From: Anisus vortex
Taxonomy: Eukaryota; Mollusca; Gastropoda; Planorbidae
NCBI GenBank assembly: GCA_949126835.1
Contig: OX421502.1
Coordinates: forward strand, 35,676,982-35,740,981
Reading direction: 5' to 3'
DNA length: 64,000 bases
Shown here: piece by piece, positions 23,141-34,066 of the stretch
How the letters are laid out: every line of letters starts with the position of its first letter
How positions within the stretch are numbered: position 1 is the stretch's first letter
Position numbers and translations under genes: made by a program
The notes under the pieces: model-generated
What the model was told of the DNA's origin: nothing
Database searches by the model: none
What the model saw: only the letters and a program-made list of their open reading frames with translations

Positions 23141-23774
23141 GTTCGATCAAATGTATTCTTCTTCTAGTTTGGCTGCAGGGCTGTTGGCACTCTTGTTGTT
23201 AATGCCAGATGCAGAAATGTTCGATCAAATGTATTCTTCTTCTAGTTTGGCTGCAGGGCTGTTGGCACTCTTGTTGTTAATGCCAGATGCAGAAATGTTC
23301 GATCAAATGTATTCTTCTTCTAGTTTGGCTGCAGGGCTGTTGGCACTCTTGTTGTTAATGCCAGATGCAGAAATGTTCGATCAAATGTATTCTTCTTCTA
23401 GCTTGACTTCAGGGCTGTTGGCACTCTTGTTGTTAATGCCAGATGCAGAAATGTTCGATCAAATGTATCCTTCTTCTAGCTTGGCTGCAGGGCTGTTGGC
23501 ACTCTTGTTGTTAATGCCAGATGCAGAAATGTTCGATCAAATGTATTCTTCTTCTAGCTTGGCTGCAGGGCTGTTGGCACTCTTGTTGTTAATGCCAGAT
23601 GCAGAAATGCTCGATCAAATGTATTCTTCTTCTAGTTTGGCTGCAGGGCTGTTGGCACTCTTGTTGTTAATGCCAGATGCAGAAATGTTCGATCAAATGT
23701 ATTCTTCTTCTAGCTTGACTGCAGGGCTGTTGGCACTCTTGTTGTTAATGCCAGATGCAGAAATGTTCGATCAA
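23141..23774 (+). repeat. 78-bp minisatellite, full array of eight units
   Basis: Eight 78-bp units, all open in one frame. Changes between units include GGCTGC to GACTGC or GACTTC after TCTAGC/TTTG, TATTCT to TATCCT (unit 5) and TTCGAT to CTCGAT (unit 6). The part from 23409 on is outside the duplicated block and represents the original array end. Confidence 0.95.
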
Positions 23775-23819
23775 ACAAGTCCATGCCCAGAAGGCATTGG
23801 AGAAAAAAGGAACATTTAA
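23151..23819 (+). CDS. Hypothetical repeat protein (eight 26-residue units)
   Basis: A 222-codon frame: eight repeats of MYSSSSLAAG-LLALLLLMPDAEMFDQ followed by a unique tail TSPCPEGIGEKRNI and a stop. Each repeat has a serine-rich start, a hydrophobic LLALLLL core and an acidic end. I do not recognise the family. Because 78 is divisible by three, an open frame follows automatically from one open unit, so coding is not proven. Most differences between units change amino acids conservatively or not at all. No upstream exon, signal peptide or convincing promoter was identified. Confidence 0.3.
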   Translation: MYSSSSLAAGLLALLLLMPDAEMFDQMYSSSSLAAGLLALLLLMPDAEMFDQMYSSSSLAAGLLALLLLMPDAEMFDQMYSSSSLTSGLLALLLLMPDAEMFDQMYPSSSLAAGLLALLLLMPDAEMFDQMYSSSSLAAGLLALLLLMPDAEMLDQMYSSSSLAAGLLALLLLMPDAEMFDQMYSSSSLTAGLLALLLLMPDAEMFDQTSPCPEGIGEKRNI

Positions 23820-23973
23820 AAAGAATGTGTATTCGTTTTTGAAAATTTCTTTTAAAATGTTTTATCCATTAATATGTCGATGCTATTTTATTTGTGTTGC
23901 CTTTCTATGCTAACATAGGTTTTGAAACCTTGGTATTTAAACATAATAAAAGTACGTTGGACGAAATTTAACA

Positions 23974-24214
23974 GTAGGGCCGGTGAAGCAGCGTTCATCA
24001 TGAGTTTCTTTGAACACGACATACTTGGAGATTGTTTGGCCAGCACAATGCCCAGCCGCATTTACTTTGTCCCCCTCTAATGTTAGGTATCCATCGAGTA
24101 TGAGTTGACTCGGGAACACCCTATGGACCCGGGAAAGAATTCTAGCCTTCACAATGATTCGAACACAGAACCTTTGGTACGCCAGTTTCAAAACGCGCTG
24201 CCACTCGGCCGTAA
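23974..24214 (-). mobile_element. tRNA-derived SINE, copy 1
   Basis: Minus-strand SINE whose tRNA-like head is at the right: a diverged A-box region (CGGCCGAGTGGCAGCGCG) and a B-box-like TTCGAATCATT. It shares the body CAGCACAATGCCCAGCCGC..TTTACT, AGGTA(T/C)CCATC and GGGAACACCCT..CCCGGGAAAGAAT with the copies at 42591-42830 and 46848-46996. The left end begins GGGCCGGTGAAGCAGCGTTCA. Confidence 0.7.
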
Positions 24215-24270
24215 TAAAGTGGGTATAATATTAATACAATCAAGCAAGCAGTGCAGTTTAACTAAATGGT

Positions 24271-24507
24271 TGTATGGGGGACTTCTTCAAGATGTCGATT
24301 GGAGTCCGACAAGGCTGCATCCTATCGCCAGTCCTATTTAATATCGTCCTAGAAAAAGTCATGCAAGAAACACTCGATGATTACCATCCATCAATCTCCA
24401 TTGGGGGGGGTAGACCCTTATGCAATCTAAGATTTGCTGATGATATCGACCTGTTGGCCGGGAGCAACAAAGAACTACAAGAGCTCACAGACAAGACATA
24501 TCTCTAA
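24271..24507 (+). pseudogene. LINE reverse transcriptase fragment
   Basis: A 77-codon stretch with non-LTR reverse transcriptase motifs: GVRQGCILSPVLFNIVLEK (motif 4 region), then LRFADDIDLLAG containing the FADD catalytic motif. It lies directly after the SINE head and stops soon after the catalytic motif, so it is a short internal piece of a LINE ORF2. The rest of the element is not present nearby. Confidence 0.85.
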
Positions 24508-25558
24508 TTAATTGCCATCATATCATCATGAATTCGTTTATCGAGCCTTTTAAAACATAAGGCAGTTTAAAAAATATGCAATAATAATGCTTTTCATTTA
24601 ATAAAATTTAACCAAAATGTGTTTATTCAATAAAACTATTTAGTCGTTTCAAAGGTGTTTTATAGTTTACATACAAACTATACAATCATTTTAGTTTCTG
24701 TTTTTATTCATATTATTTAGATATAATTAGATAATAATTATATAAATAAAATACAAAAAGTAAAAATATTTTTTATTTATAATCAATTTTTTTAATTTAT
24801 TAAGTAAAAAAGACATTAAATTCATTAATCTAAAAAACAATCTCAAATAGTTTATTATCTCCCTTTAGTTAAAATCTAAGTGAAAAATAAAGCAAGCATA
24901 TTAAAATTTGGCATTATGATTATATAAAGCACTAAGATTAGTCCCAGTATCTTTTATTAAAAAAAGATATGCAACACATTAATGTTTACATTGATAGATT
25001 TATATAATATAACGATGCAGTCAACTGTGTTAACAATATGAAAAAACAACAACGGAGAAAATTTAGTTGTATATTTCTATATTTTAATAAACATTCATTG
25101 CTTTGTGGGCGATTTCCATTGGTGCTCTAATTAAAACACCGTGCTGTATAAAATAATCATTTCTTTGACAACAAAATCACGTGACAAGTTTTAAGCTGAC
25201 AGTTTTATTTAATTTATCACAATAGATGAGGATAGTAGTTGTTTTTAGTGTTTGTGTTAATGTAGTGGGTGGGGGAGGGGGGTTCTATGTTATGTTGTCC
25301 AGACTCCTTTATCTGTTTTTATATAGGCCCTATTTCTAAGCCATTTCAATTATCTTGCAGATAAGTTACAGGCATAATGTTGGCGATACATAAAGCTAAT
25401 CAAACGAAAACGTTTTCTTATTCATTTAAAATACAAGTAAGATGGGACAGGTAAAGTGTTGAGAATCTCTAATTTTGACATAGGTGTATGCATGCTAATA
25501 TCTAGCAGTTTGAAAGGAATAGTACAAGTAGGCTACACACTAAAATTGCAGTTGCTAT
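24508..25558. other. AT-rich intergenic DNA, nothing recognised
   Basis: Very AT-rich with no supported gene. A short G-rich tract (GGGTGGGGGAGGGGGG) lies at about 25265-25281. Confidence 0.6.
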
Positions 25559-25915
25559 CATGGGTCTCAAACTTGGATGGAAGCATGTGTCATTTTATCA
25601 CTTAAGAGATGTGTCCACGGCCGCAAACCTCACCCCCTAACAACCCGACCCTAGATAAAAAACAACAACAACACTTCATACGTCTTAACTCCATTCACTA
25701 TTTAGACACAAAGAATTATAAAAAGGAGAACTACCAGTATTGTTATTTGTATTAAGTATGTTACGTATATACAATTAACAATCAAATTTGATGTGTATCA
25801 GTACTAACTGTCTGAATTTCACGAAAGTAAATGTTTTTGTAAGCTTGCTGGCGGACCACAAAAATCCACTGGGTGGGCCGCACGCAGCCCGTGGGTCGCG
25901 TGTTTGAGACCCCTG
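25559..25915. mobile_element. Non-autonomous hAT-like element (357 bp)
   Basis: The left end is CATGGGTCTCAAACTTGG and the right end, inverted, CAGGGGTCTCAAACACGCG. These imperfect terminal repeats are of the CAGGGGTC type common in hAT-derived MITEs. GGCCGC motifs occur near both ends. No clean 8-bp target duplication is visible. Confidence 0.65.
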
Positions 25916-26345
25916 CGCTAGATCTTAAAAGAATTAGTACTTTCACATAATTCGGTTTAGAATAAATTGTCGATGTGGCTTCGATTTGAACACTGCAGGC
26001 AAAAATTGATTCATCATTTCGGACTACAAAGAACAGCTGCTAAATGAAAAATCTTACAGAAATATGTGTGCAATTTTATAAAATAAATTGTAAGCTTAAT
26101 GTAAATTTATTTTGGCGTACTGTAAGAATCGTTATTACATTTCTCCCTTGATCACAAAATAATCTCAAAAAGTAATAAGTTTTTAATATTAATTTAGAAA
26201 AATGTAAATTTAAGAGATTTTACAATAATATGATCTGGGAAAAGGTAGGCTTATATCACAGAAATTAATTAACATTCAAAATTATTGACGTTGGGTTAAA
26301 TTTTATATGAAAAGGGTAAATAGCAGATTACAAGTTTTAATGATC

Positions 26346-26427
26346 TAGTTTTATTCTAGTTTATTCTAGTTTATTCTAGTTTATTCTAGTTTATTCTAGT
26401 TTATTCTAGTTTATTCTAGTTTATTCT
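26346..26427. repeat. 10-bp tandem repeat TTTATTCTAG (about eight copies)
   Basis: Perfect head-to-tail copies of TTTATTCTAG about 75 bp downstream of the receptor stop codon (the receptor is on the minus strand). Confidence 0.95.
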
Positions 26428-26501
26428 TTATAACAAAAATGTAGCCTTCTCTTTAAATATACACTATTCAATTAAATGTATTTTATTTGAACATCTTTTG
26501 G

Positions 26502-27566
26502 CTAGCCAAAAAATATTGTTATAAATTTCTCTCTAAAGTTTGAGCTCATCTTCATATAAATGAAGAAATGTATTGATGAATTACACAAATCGATGACGAA
26601 AATCACTAAAGCTGTAGTCACAAATAGATTGTTGAACTTTTTCATCATGTAAAACTCTGTTTCAGCCAGTTGAGCGATGTAGAAAATAAATCTGGGAAAT
26701 AGGTTGATGATATAAACTAAGATGATTGCAAGCAATGTTTTGGAAACTTGTTTTTCACGTTTGGTTATGTTGCTGTTTTCAGACAAGTCTTTGTGAAAGT
26801 ATTGGGACGATCTTTTCAAAAAGAATATTGTTCCAGCTGAGCCGACACACAATATACAAAAACTCATGGCTGGAATTACTATTCCAATGACCTGAAAATA
26901 TACCATGACTATGCCTGATTTCTGGTAGTAAAAATCACTGAAAACATATTTAGCAACAGTTGCGTTAAAAATTTTGCTGCACTCAAATCTGATCGTGTAT
27001 ATGAAATATACAACAACGTAGGCGCCAAATGTAAAAATTGAAATAACTGTAACAGAGACCAAAGTTATTGTTGGAGTTATTAAAGTTTTAGCTGTGAAAG
27101 GTTTCCAAACACACAAACATCTTTCGACGGATACAAACGCGGCTAGTGCAAAGGTCACGTAGCCGGCATAAATGGTTGTGTAGTCTAAGTAAGGCAATGT
27201 AATGTTGTACCAGGTGAAACCTAAAGCTGGGTCGAATAAATCGATTATGTTTGAAATTTTTGAAACAAAGCCACAGACACACTTGAAGAGATTCCACAGG
27301 GCTATTGCTGTCATAGAAATTGTCGGACCTTCTTTGAAACCTTGGCGAGAAAATACAGCAACATTCAGTGCGTTGGTGATGAGGCCGAGAAGAGAAAGGG
27401 GAAGTAACACCGCAGATCTAAGGTAAAGACTTATCTTCTCTTGAATGGCCTCACTAATGATATAATAGTTCGTTGTCGATGGTAGAAAAGTGCGGCCAAT
27501 ACCAACAGCCTCACTGGTCTCACCTTGACTACTGTACGAAACGGTGACGAATAAATTATGCGTCAT
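26502..27566 (-). CDS. Class A (rhodopsin-like) G-protein-coupled receptor, single exon
   Basis: Encodes 354 residues with seven hydrophobic segments: TM1 about 51-73 (GLITNALNVAVF, with Asn65 at the usual TM1 Asn position), TM2 84-105, TM3 125-150, TM4 163-190, TM5 217-250, TM6 275-298, TM7 312-338. The DRY motif at the end of TM3 is ERC (148-150). The NPxxY motif is changed to NSSIHFFIY (329-337). The usual Asp in TM2 is not evident. An N-terminal segment of about 50 residues precedes TM1, with a possible glycosylation site at N121 in the first outer loop. Intronless receptors with ERC-type and degenerate NPxxY motifs fit the expanded gastropod chemosensory-like receptors; ligand and G protein cannot be inferred. 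A close relative starts beyond the right edge (63780-64000) on the same strand. A peptide-receptor role is the main alternative. Confidence 0.85.
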   Translation of the reverse strand: MTHNLFVTVSYSSQGETSEAVGIGRTFLPSTTNYYIISEAIQEKISLYLRSAVLLPLSLLGLITNALNVAVFSRQGFKEGPTISMTAIALWNLFKCVCGFVSKISNIIDLFDPALGFTWYNITLPYLDYTTIYAGYVTFALAAFVSVERCLCVWKPFTAKTLITPTITLVSVTVISIFTFGAYVVVYFIYTIRFECSKIFNATVAKYVFSDFYYQKSGIVMVYFQVIGIVIPAMSFCILCVGSAGTIFFLKRSSQYFHKDLSENSNITKREKQVSKTLLAIILVYIINLFPRFIFYIAQLAETEFYMMKKFNNLFVTTALVIFVIDLCNSSIHFFIYMKMSSNFREKFITIFFG

Positions 27567-28277
27567 TTATACAAAAAATTACTTAAAATGAATTCGAAAT
27601 AAATATAATTCTGTTGAAGGGAAAACGTATCTAATTGTATGCTAGAAGATTTTCTGTTCTAATACAATAACTAATGACTCAGTGAAGGAAAGTTCATTTC
27701 TTTATTTAACCAGATCATCTTTTATATAATTATTCTTTTTATAAATGTTATTGCTTTTAATTATTTTTATATGTATTTAAGTTGAATTTTTTTGTAGTTT
27801 TTAAAGTTATACGGTAACTCGGTTATTCTAAAATAACATCGTACCATTATGCCTCGCATCAGAGTAAGCTTACATCTCAAATATATCATTTCATGTTGTA
27901 ATTTAATCAGATGTATAATTAAACTAAAGCAACCGTTATGTTATACTAGAGCGCTGACTTGAGTTTTAATCACTGCACAATTATTTCTCAAAGTACAGTC
28001 TTGACAATGTCATCCTTTTTGTCTCCTCGCCTAAATTGATCATATCTTACTTGCTTCTAGACCCAATAATTATCACCCTTGCCATCTGACGCTGACATTT
28101 ATTCTAGCACTGACATGTAAAAACAAATTATTTTAATAATTTACTAAAATATAGTTACAATAGTCTATCATTAGTAGTGCTGCTAATGTGAAAAAAAGAA
28201 ACTGAGTTGATCAATATCGATACAACGAGATGGCGAGGACACTTCGGTCGCTAGTAAAGAAAAAAAATACTACAACG
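27567..28277. other. Intergenic DNA upstream of the receptor, nothing recognised
   Basis: AT-rich sequence that would contain the receptor promoter. No clear TATA box or repeat family was recognised. Confidence 0.5.
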
Positions 28278-28285
28278 ATCTAAAC

Positions 28286-29047
28286 CATAGGTTCTCAACG
28301 GGGGCGATATCGCCCCCCAGGGGGCGATGAGAAGCTTTAGGGGGGCGATAACATTCCCGGGGGCGATTGGGGGGCGATGAAGGGCAAGTGGGCGGTACAT
28401 ACGTACCTGCTATAATGTCAACAACTCAGCTATTTGAATCGATTAGTTTTTGGATGAAATATGATGTAAACGCAAGTGCTACTAAATATCTGATATCCCC
28501 CAACAGTAGGCATACATATTATTGAACAAATAAGAATCGCAATCACTTTTCGATGAAGTAGGGGGGTCAGTATTTGGCAAATATGGTATGCGGCCGTCTC
28601 GTCTTATGGTTAGTTCACCGGACTGTCGCCTTAACATCGGTTACTATTACTAATTTTACTCGTTTTACCGAGATGTCCTTTAAAGAGTTTGAATCTTTTG
28701 TAAAGAGGTATCCACAATAGTCGAGCGGTATAGATACGTAGTAATTATACAAACTGAGTAGTTATTAAAATGTTTGAAAATATTCATATAAATTCTTTAG
28801 TCATATAATATTTATACAATTTTCAAATTATTTTTACAGTTTTATCATATCATTTCAAAGTTATAAATGCAAGCCATTCAGTTTGTTTTTTATAAAAGAA
28901 AAACAAATTGAAATATTACCTCAAATAAAAAGGGTTAATTATCTCCCTTTAATTAACAAATGTTGCCGCTAAAATTAAGTTGGGGGGCGGTGAGCGGGAA
29001 AAAAAGGTAAAAGGGGGCGGTGAGCCGAAAAAGGTTGAGAACCTATG
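28286..29047. mobile_element. Non-autonomous hAT element (762 bp) with perfect 8-bp target duplication
   Basis: The left end is CATAGGTTCTCAACGGGGGC and the right end, inverted, CATAGGTTCTCAACCTTTTT, a 14-bp perfect terminal repeat. ATCTAAAC flanks both sides (28278-28285 and 29048-29055). GGGGGCG(A/G)T(G)AG motifs are clustered near both ends. No transposase fragment was found inside. Confidence 0.9.
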
Positions 29048-29059
29048 ATCTAAACTCTA

Positions 29060-29098
29060 AAGAAAGAAAGAGACAGAGAGAGAGAGTGAGTGAGAGAA
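29060..29098. repeat. GA-rich simple repeat
   Basis: AAAGAAAGAAAGAGACAGAG followed by GA and GAGT repeats, immediately right of the hAT target duplication. Confidence 0.8.
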
Positions 29099-29369
29099 CT
29101 TCTCAGTTTAGGCTTCGGAAAGGTTGACTTAGTTGTTTAACATCCACTTAGGATCTATGTGAGATATCACTGGCTTTTGTAGCCTATCATCTAAATTTGA
29201 ATAAAAGTATGCGCGTTTGAGGTTATTCACTTGTTATTGTTAGAAAAGCCCTTTAGCCGGTAGACGTATATGCATACTCTTTATGTTGTTAACACAATTC
29301 ACCCTAACATAGCAGAAATAATAAATACTCAGCTCTTCTACCACATTCTACATGCCCATAGTCTTTTGG

Positions 29370-29820
29370 ACAATATCTTACAGGACTACGGCCTTAAAAC
29401 TCCAACTGGATCCCCTACATCATCGCAGAGCGATAAACAAGGTCACCACTATTTACAAGATCGTGAACCGCCACGTGGAAATGTCCACTCAGCCAGGCCG
29501 AATCCAACAGGTGTCCCGCTCTACCCGAGGCCATCAGCTCAAGCTGCATGTCCCACATGCACGCACCGACGTCTACAAATATTCTTTTTTTCCGTCAGCC
29601 ATTAGGCTGTGGAACACCCTGGACCAGGCCTCCATCACTGCCCCTACAGTTCAGGCTTTTAAATCGTCACTGAAGGGCTGGTCTAAAAACCTAAAGTGAC
29701 ACTCTGTCATCTGTTTATAATTGTTGTTTGTGATGCTTTTTATTTTATGTGTATTTAAATTGTGGACTCTTTCCTCGGTTCTAACGGGGTCTCCACAGTA
29801 TTATGAAGAAGAAGAAGAAG
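29370..29820 (+). mobile_element. LINE 3' end (ORF2 C-terminus, 3' UTR, GAA tail)
   Basis: The frame 29352-29699 encodes the C-terminal tail typical of CR1/Jockey-like LINE ORF2 proteins: LQLDPLHHRRAINKVTTIYK, then LKLHVPHARTDVYKYSFFPS, AIRLWNTLDQ and a TGA at 29697. A 3' UTR of about 100 bp follows and ends in GAAGAAGAAGAAGAAG, the kind of short repeat tail found on such LINEs. The 5' part is missing (5' truncation), as is usual after incomplete reverse transcription. A partly overlapping frame at 29270-29605 is not the coding one. Confidence 0.8.
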
Positions 29821-29911
29821 GAGCGCCACAGAGGTCATGAATACCTCCATTCCTCTCATCTTTCAGATATCTTATCTTGCACCAATTACCATCATTCATC
29901 TCTCTTCTCTC

Positions 29912-32900
29912 CTGCCTATGTTTATAACAGAATTACTATGTCAGTGACATATTTGCCTATGTTTATAACAGAATTACTATGTCAGTGACATATTTGCCTA
30001 TGTTTATAACAGAATTACTATGTCAGTGACATATTTGCCTATGTTTATAACAGAATTACTATGTCAGTGACATATTTGCCTATGTTTATAACAGAATTAC
30101 TATGTCAGTGACATATTTGCCTATGTTTATAACAGAATTACTATGTCAGTGACATATTTGCCTATGTTTATAACAGAATTACTATGTCAGTGACATATTT
30201 GCCTATGTTTATAACAGAATTACTATGTCAGTGACATATTTGGCTATGTTTATAACAGAATTACTATGTCAGTGACATATTTGGCTATGTTTATAACAGA
30301 ATTACTATGTCAGTGACATATTTGCCTATGTTTATAACAGAATTACTATGTCAGTGACATATTTGCCTATGTTTATAACAGAATTACTATGTCAGTGACA
30401 TATTTGCCTATGTTTATAACAGAATTACTATGTCAGTGACATATTTGCCTATGTTTATAACAGAATTACTATGTCAGTGACATATTTGCCTATGTTTATA
30501 ACAGAATTACTATGTCAGTGACACATTTGCCTATGTTTATAACAGAATTACTATGTCAGTGACACATTTGCCTATGTTTATAACAGAATTACTATGTCAG
30601 TGACACATTTGCCTATGTTTATAACAGAATTACTATGTCAGTGACACATTTGCCTATGTTTATAACAGAATTACTATGTCAGTGACACATTTGCCTATGT
30701 TTATAACAGAATTACTATGTCAGTGGCACATTTGCCTATGTTTATAACAGAATTACTATGTCAGTGACACATTTGCCTATGTTTATAACAGAATTACTAT
30801 GTCAGTGACACATTTGCCTATGTTTATAACAGAATTACTATGTCAGTGACACATTTGCCTATGTTTATAACAGAATTACTATGTCAGTGACACATTTGCC
30901 TATGTTTATAACAGAATTACTATGTCAGTGACACATTTGCCTATGTTTATAACAGAATTACTATGTCAGTGACACATTTGCCTATGTTTATAACAGAATT
31001 ACTATGTCAGTGACACATTTGCCTATGTTTATAACAGAATTACTATGTCAGTGACATATTTGCCTATGTTTATAACAGAATTACTATGTCAGTGACATAT
31101 TTGCCTATGTTTATAACAGAATTACTATGTCAGTGACATATTTGCCTATGTTTATAACAGAATTACTATGTCAGTGACATATTTGCCTATGTTTATAACA
31201 GAATTACTATGTCAGTGACATATTTGCCTATGTTTATAACAGAATTACTATGTCAGTGACATATTTGCCTATGTTTATAACAGAATTACTATGTCAGTGA
31301 CATATTTGCCTATGTTTATAACAGAATTACTATGTCAGTGACATATTTGCCTATGTTTATAACAGAATTACTATGTCAGTGACATATTTGCCTATGTTTA
31401 TAACAGAATTACTATGTCAGTGACATATTTGGCTATGTTTATAACAGAATTACTATGTCAGTGACATATTTGCCTATGTTTATAACAGAATTACTATGTC
31501 AGTGACATATTTGCCTATGTTTATAACAGAATTACTATGTCAGTGACATATTTGGCTATGTTTATAACAGAATTACTATGTCAGTGACATATTTGCCTAT
31601 GTTTATAACAGAATTACTATGTCAGTGACATATTTGCCTATGTTTATAACAGAATTACTATGTCAGTGACATATTTGCCTATGTTTATAACAGAATTACT
31701 ATGTCAGTGACATATTTGCCTATGTTTATAACAGAATTACTATGTCAGTGACATATTTGCCTATGTTTATAACAGAATTACTATGTCAGTGACATATTTG
31801 CCTATGTTTATAACAGAATTACTATGTCAGTGACATATTTGCCTATGTTTATAACAGAATTACTATGTCAGTGACATATTTGCCTATGTTTATAACAGAA
31901 TTACTATGTCAGTGACATATTTGCCTATGTTTATAACAGAATTACTATGTCAGTGACATATTTGCCTATGTTTATAACAGAATTACTATGTCAGTGACAT
32001 ATTTGCCTATGTTTATAACAGAATTACTATGTCAGTGACATATTTGCCTATGTTTATAACAGAATTACTATGTCAGTGACATATTTGCCTATGTTTATAA
32101 CAGAATTACTATGTCAGTGACATATTTGCCTATGTTTATAACAGAATTACTATGTCAGTGACATATTTGCCTATGTTTATAACAGAATTACTATGTCAGT
32201 GACATATTTGCCTATGTTTATAACAGAATTACTATGTCAGTGACATATTTGCCTATGTTTATAACAGAATTACTATGTCAGTGACATATTTGCCTATGTT
32301 TATAACAGAATTACTATGTCAGTGACATATTTGCCTATGTTTATAACAGAATTACTATGTCAGTGACATATTTGCCTATGTTTATAACAGAATTACTATG
32401 TCAGTGACATATTTGCCTATGTTTATAACAGAATTACTATGTCAGTGACATATTTGCCTATGTTTATAACAGAATTACTATGTCAGTGACATATTTGCCT
32501 ATGTTTATAACAGAATTACTATGTCAGTGACATATTTGCCTATGTTTATAACAGAATTACTATGTCAGTGACATATTTGCCTATGTTTATAACAGAATTA
32601 CTATGTCAGTGACATATTTGCCTATGTTTATAACAGAATTACTATGTCAGTGACATATTTGCCTATGTTTATAACAGAATTACTATGTCAGTGACATATT
32701 TGCCTATGTTTATAACAGAATTACTATGTCAGTAACATATTTGCCTATGTTTATAACAGAATTACTATGTCACTGACATATTTGCCTGTGTTTATAACAG
32801 AATTACTATGTCAGTGACATATTTGCCTATGTTTATAACAGAATTACTATGTCAGTGACATATTTGCCTATGTTTATAACAGAATTACTATGTCAGTGAC

Positions 32901-33638
32901 ATATTTGCCTATGTTTATAACAGAATTACTATGTCAGTGACATATTTGCCTATGTTTATAACAGAATTACTATGTCAGTGACATATTTGCCTATGTTTAT
33001 AACAGAATTACTATGTCAGTGACATATTTGCCTATGTTTATAACAGAATTACTATGTCAGTGACATATTTGCCTATGTTTATAACAGAATTACTATGTCA
33101 GTGACATATTTGCCTATGTTTATAACAGAATTACTATGTCAGTGACATATTTGCCTATGTTTATAACAGAATTACTATGTCAGTGACATATTTGCCTATG
33201 TTTATAACAGAATTACTATGTCAGTGACATATTTGCCTATGTTTATAACAGAATTACTATGTCAGTGACATATTTGCCTATGTTTATAACAGAATTACTA
33301 TGTCAGTGACACATTTGCCTATGTTTATAACAGAATTACTATGTCAGTGACACATTTGCCTATGTTTATAACAGAATTACTATGTCAGTGACACATTTGC
33401 CTATGTTTATAACAGAATTACTATGTCAGTGACACATTTGCCTATGTTTATAACAGAATTACTATGTCAGTGACACATTTGCCTATGTTTATAACAGAAT
33501 TACTATGTCAGTGACACATTTGCCTATGTTTATAACAGAATTACTATGTCAGTGACATATTTGCCTATGTTTATAACAGAATTACTATGTCAGTGACATA
33601 TTTGCCTATGTTTATAACAGAATTACTATGTCAGTGAC
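29912..33638. repeat. 41-bp minisatellite, about 91 copies
   Basis: Head-to-tail repeats of exactly 41 bp containing GCCTATGTTTATAACAGAAT and TACTATGTCAGTGACATATT. Units are almost all identical. The main variation is GACATA versus GACACA: GACACA units form one block of 13 at about 30516-31010 and another of 6 at about 33306-33515. A TTGGCTA variant appears in a few units (30240, 30281, 31430, 31550). Near 32730-32790 three neighbouring units carry single changes. Because 41 is not a multiple of three, no frame stays open. Confidence 0.98.
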
Positions 33639-34061
33639 TATTGTTATTTCGGTTTTATTTATCGGTTGTTGTGTTTTGGTTTTTGTTTGTTTTTTTGTAC
33701 CATGGGCTTTTCTTTATTCACTAAATTCAAACTTTGAAAAACATTTAGTAAGACGCTGGTGAAATTATACTTTCCCTATTCTTAGATGTAAACTTATCTT
33801 AGACTGAAATTGGTATTGTAGATTGTAAGTCATCGTCTTAAATATTTCCCCTGACCCTTCGTCTCAGTATAACACTTTCCCTGACATTATCACCGTATAT
33901 TGTTACTTAAATATATATGCATGCAATTATTCTTGATTACTTCAATATATATGTATAGATCTATAGATATTTATAATCTGTTAAAAAAGACTTATATCGT
34001 GCAAAATTAATATAAACACAACGTGGAATTTAAATACTATATTCTTTGTGTTGTTAGTCAG
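33639..34061. other. Intergenic DNA, nothing recognised
   Basis: T-rich sequence with GTTTGTTTTTTTG tracts next to the minisatellite end, then AT-rich DNA. No gene or repeat family was identified. Confidence 0.5.
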
Positions 34062-34066
34062 CTAAA

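Larger units (their letters stand above)
15088..23408. repeat. Tandem segmental duplication, unit 2 (8321 bp)
   Basis: Second copy of 6769-15087, starting with the channel tail and ending within the 78-bp array at AGCTTGACT, where the original array continues (TCAGGGCTG). Included copies are: 44-bp minisatellite about 15364-16434, MITE family 3 at about 16509-17086 and 17233-17725, MITE family 2 at 17967-18277, hAT element 1 at 18340-21111 with its nested element at 20578-20767, direct repeats about 21677-22111, tRNA-like relic 22306-22383, and 78-bp repeats from 23141. The net length difference of +2 is explained by the C-run (-4) and G-run (+6). Confidence 0.93.

Noticed and set aside
25559..25923. 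8-bp target duplication for the hAT-like element at 25559-25915
   Set aside because: Left GTTGCTAT and right CGCTAGAT do not match well enough.
29912..33638. CRISPR-like appearance of regularly spaced repeats
   Set aside because: The units are contiguous with no unique spacers, and the context is an animal genome.
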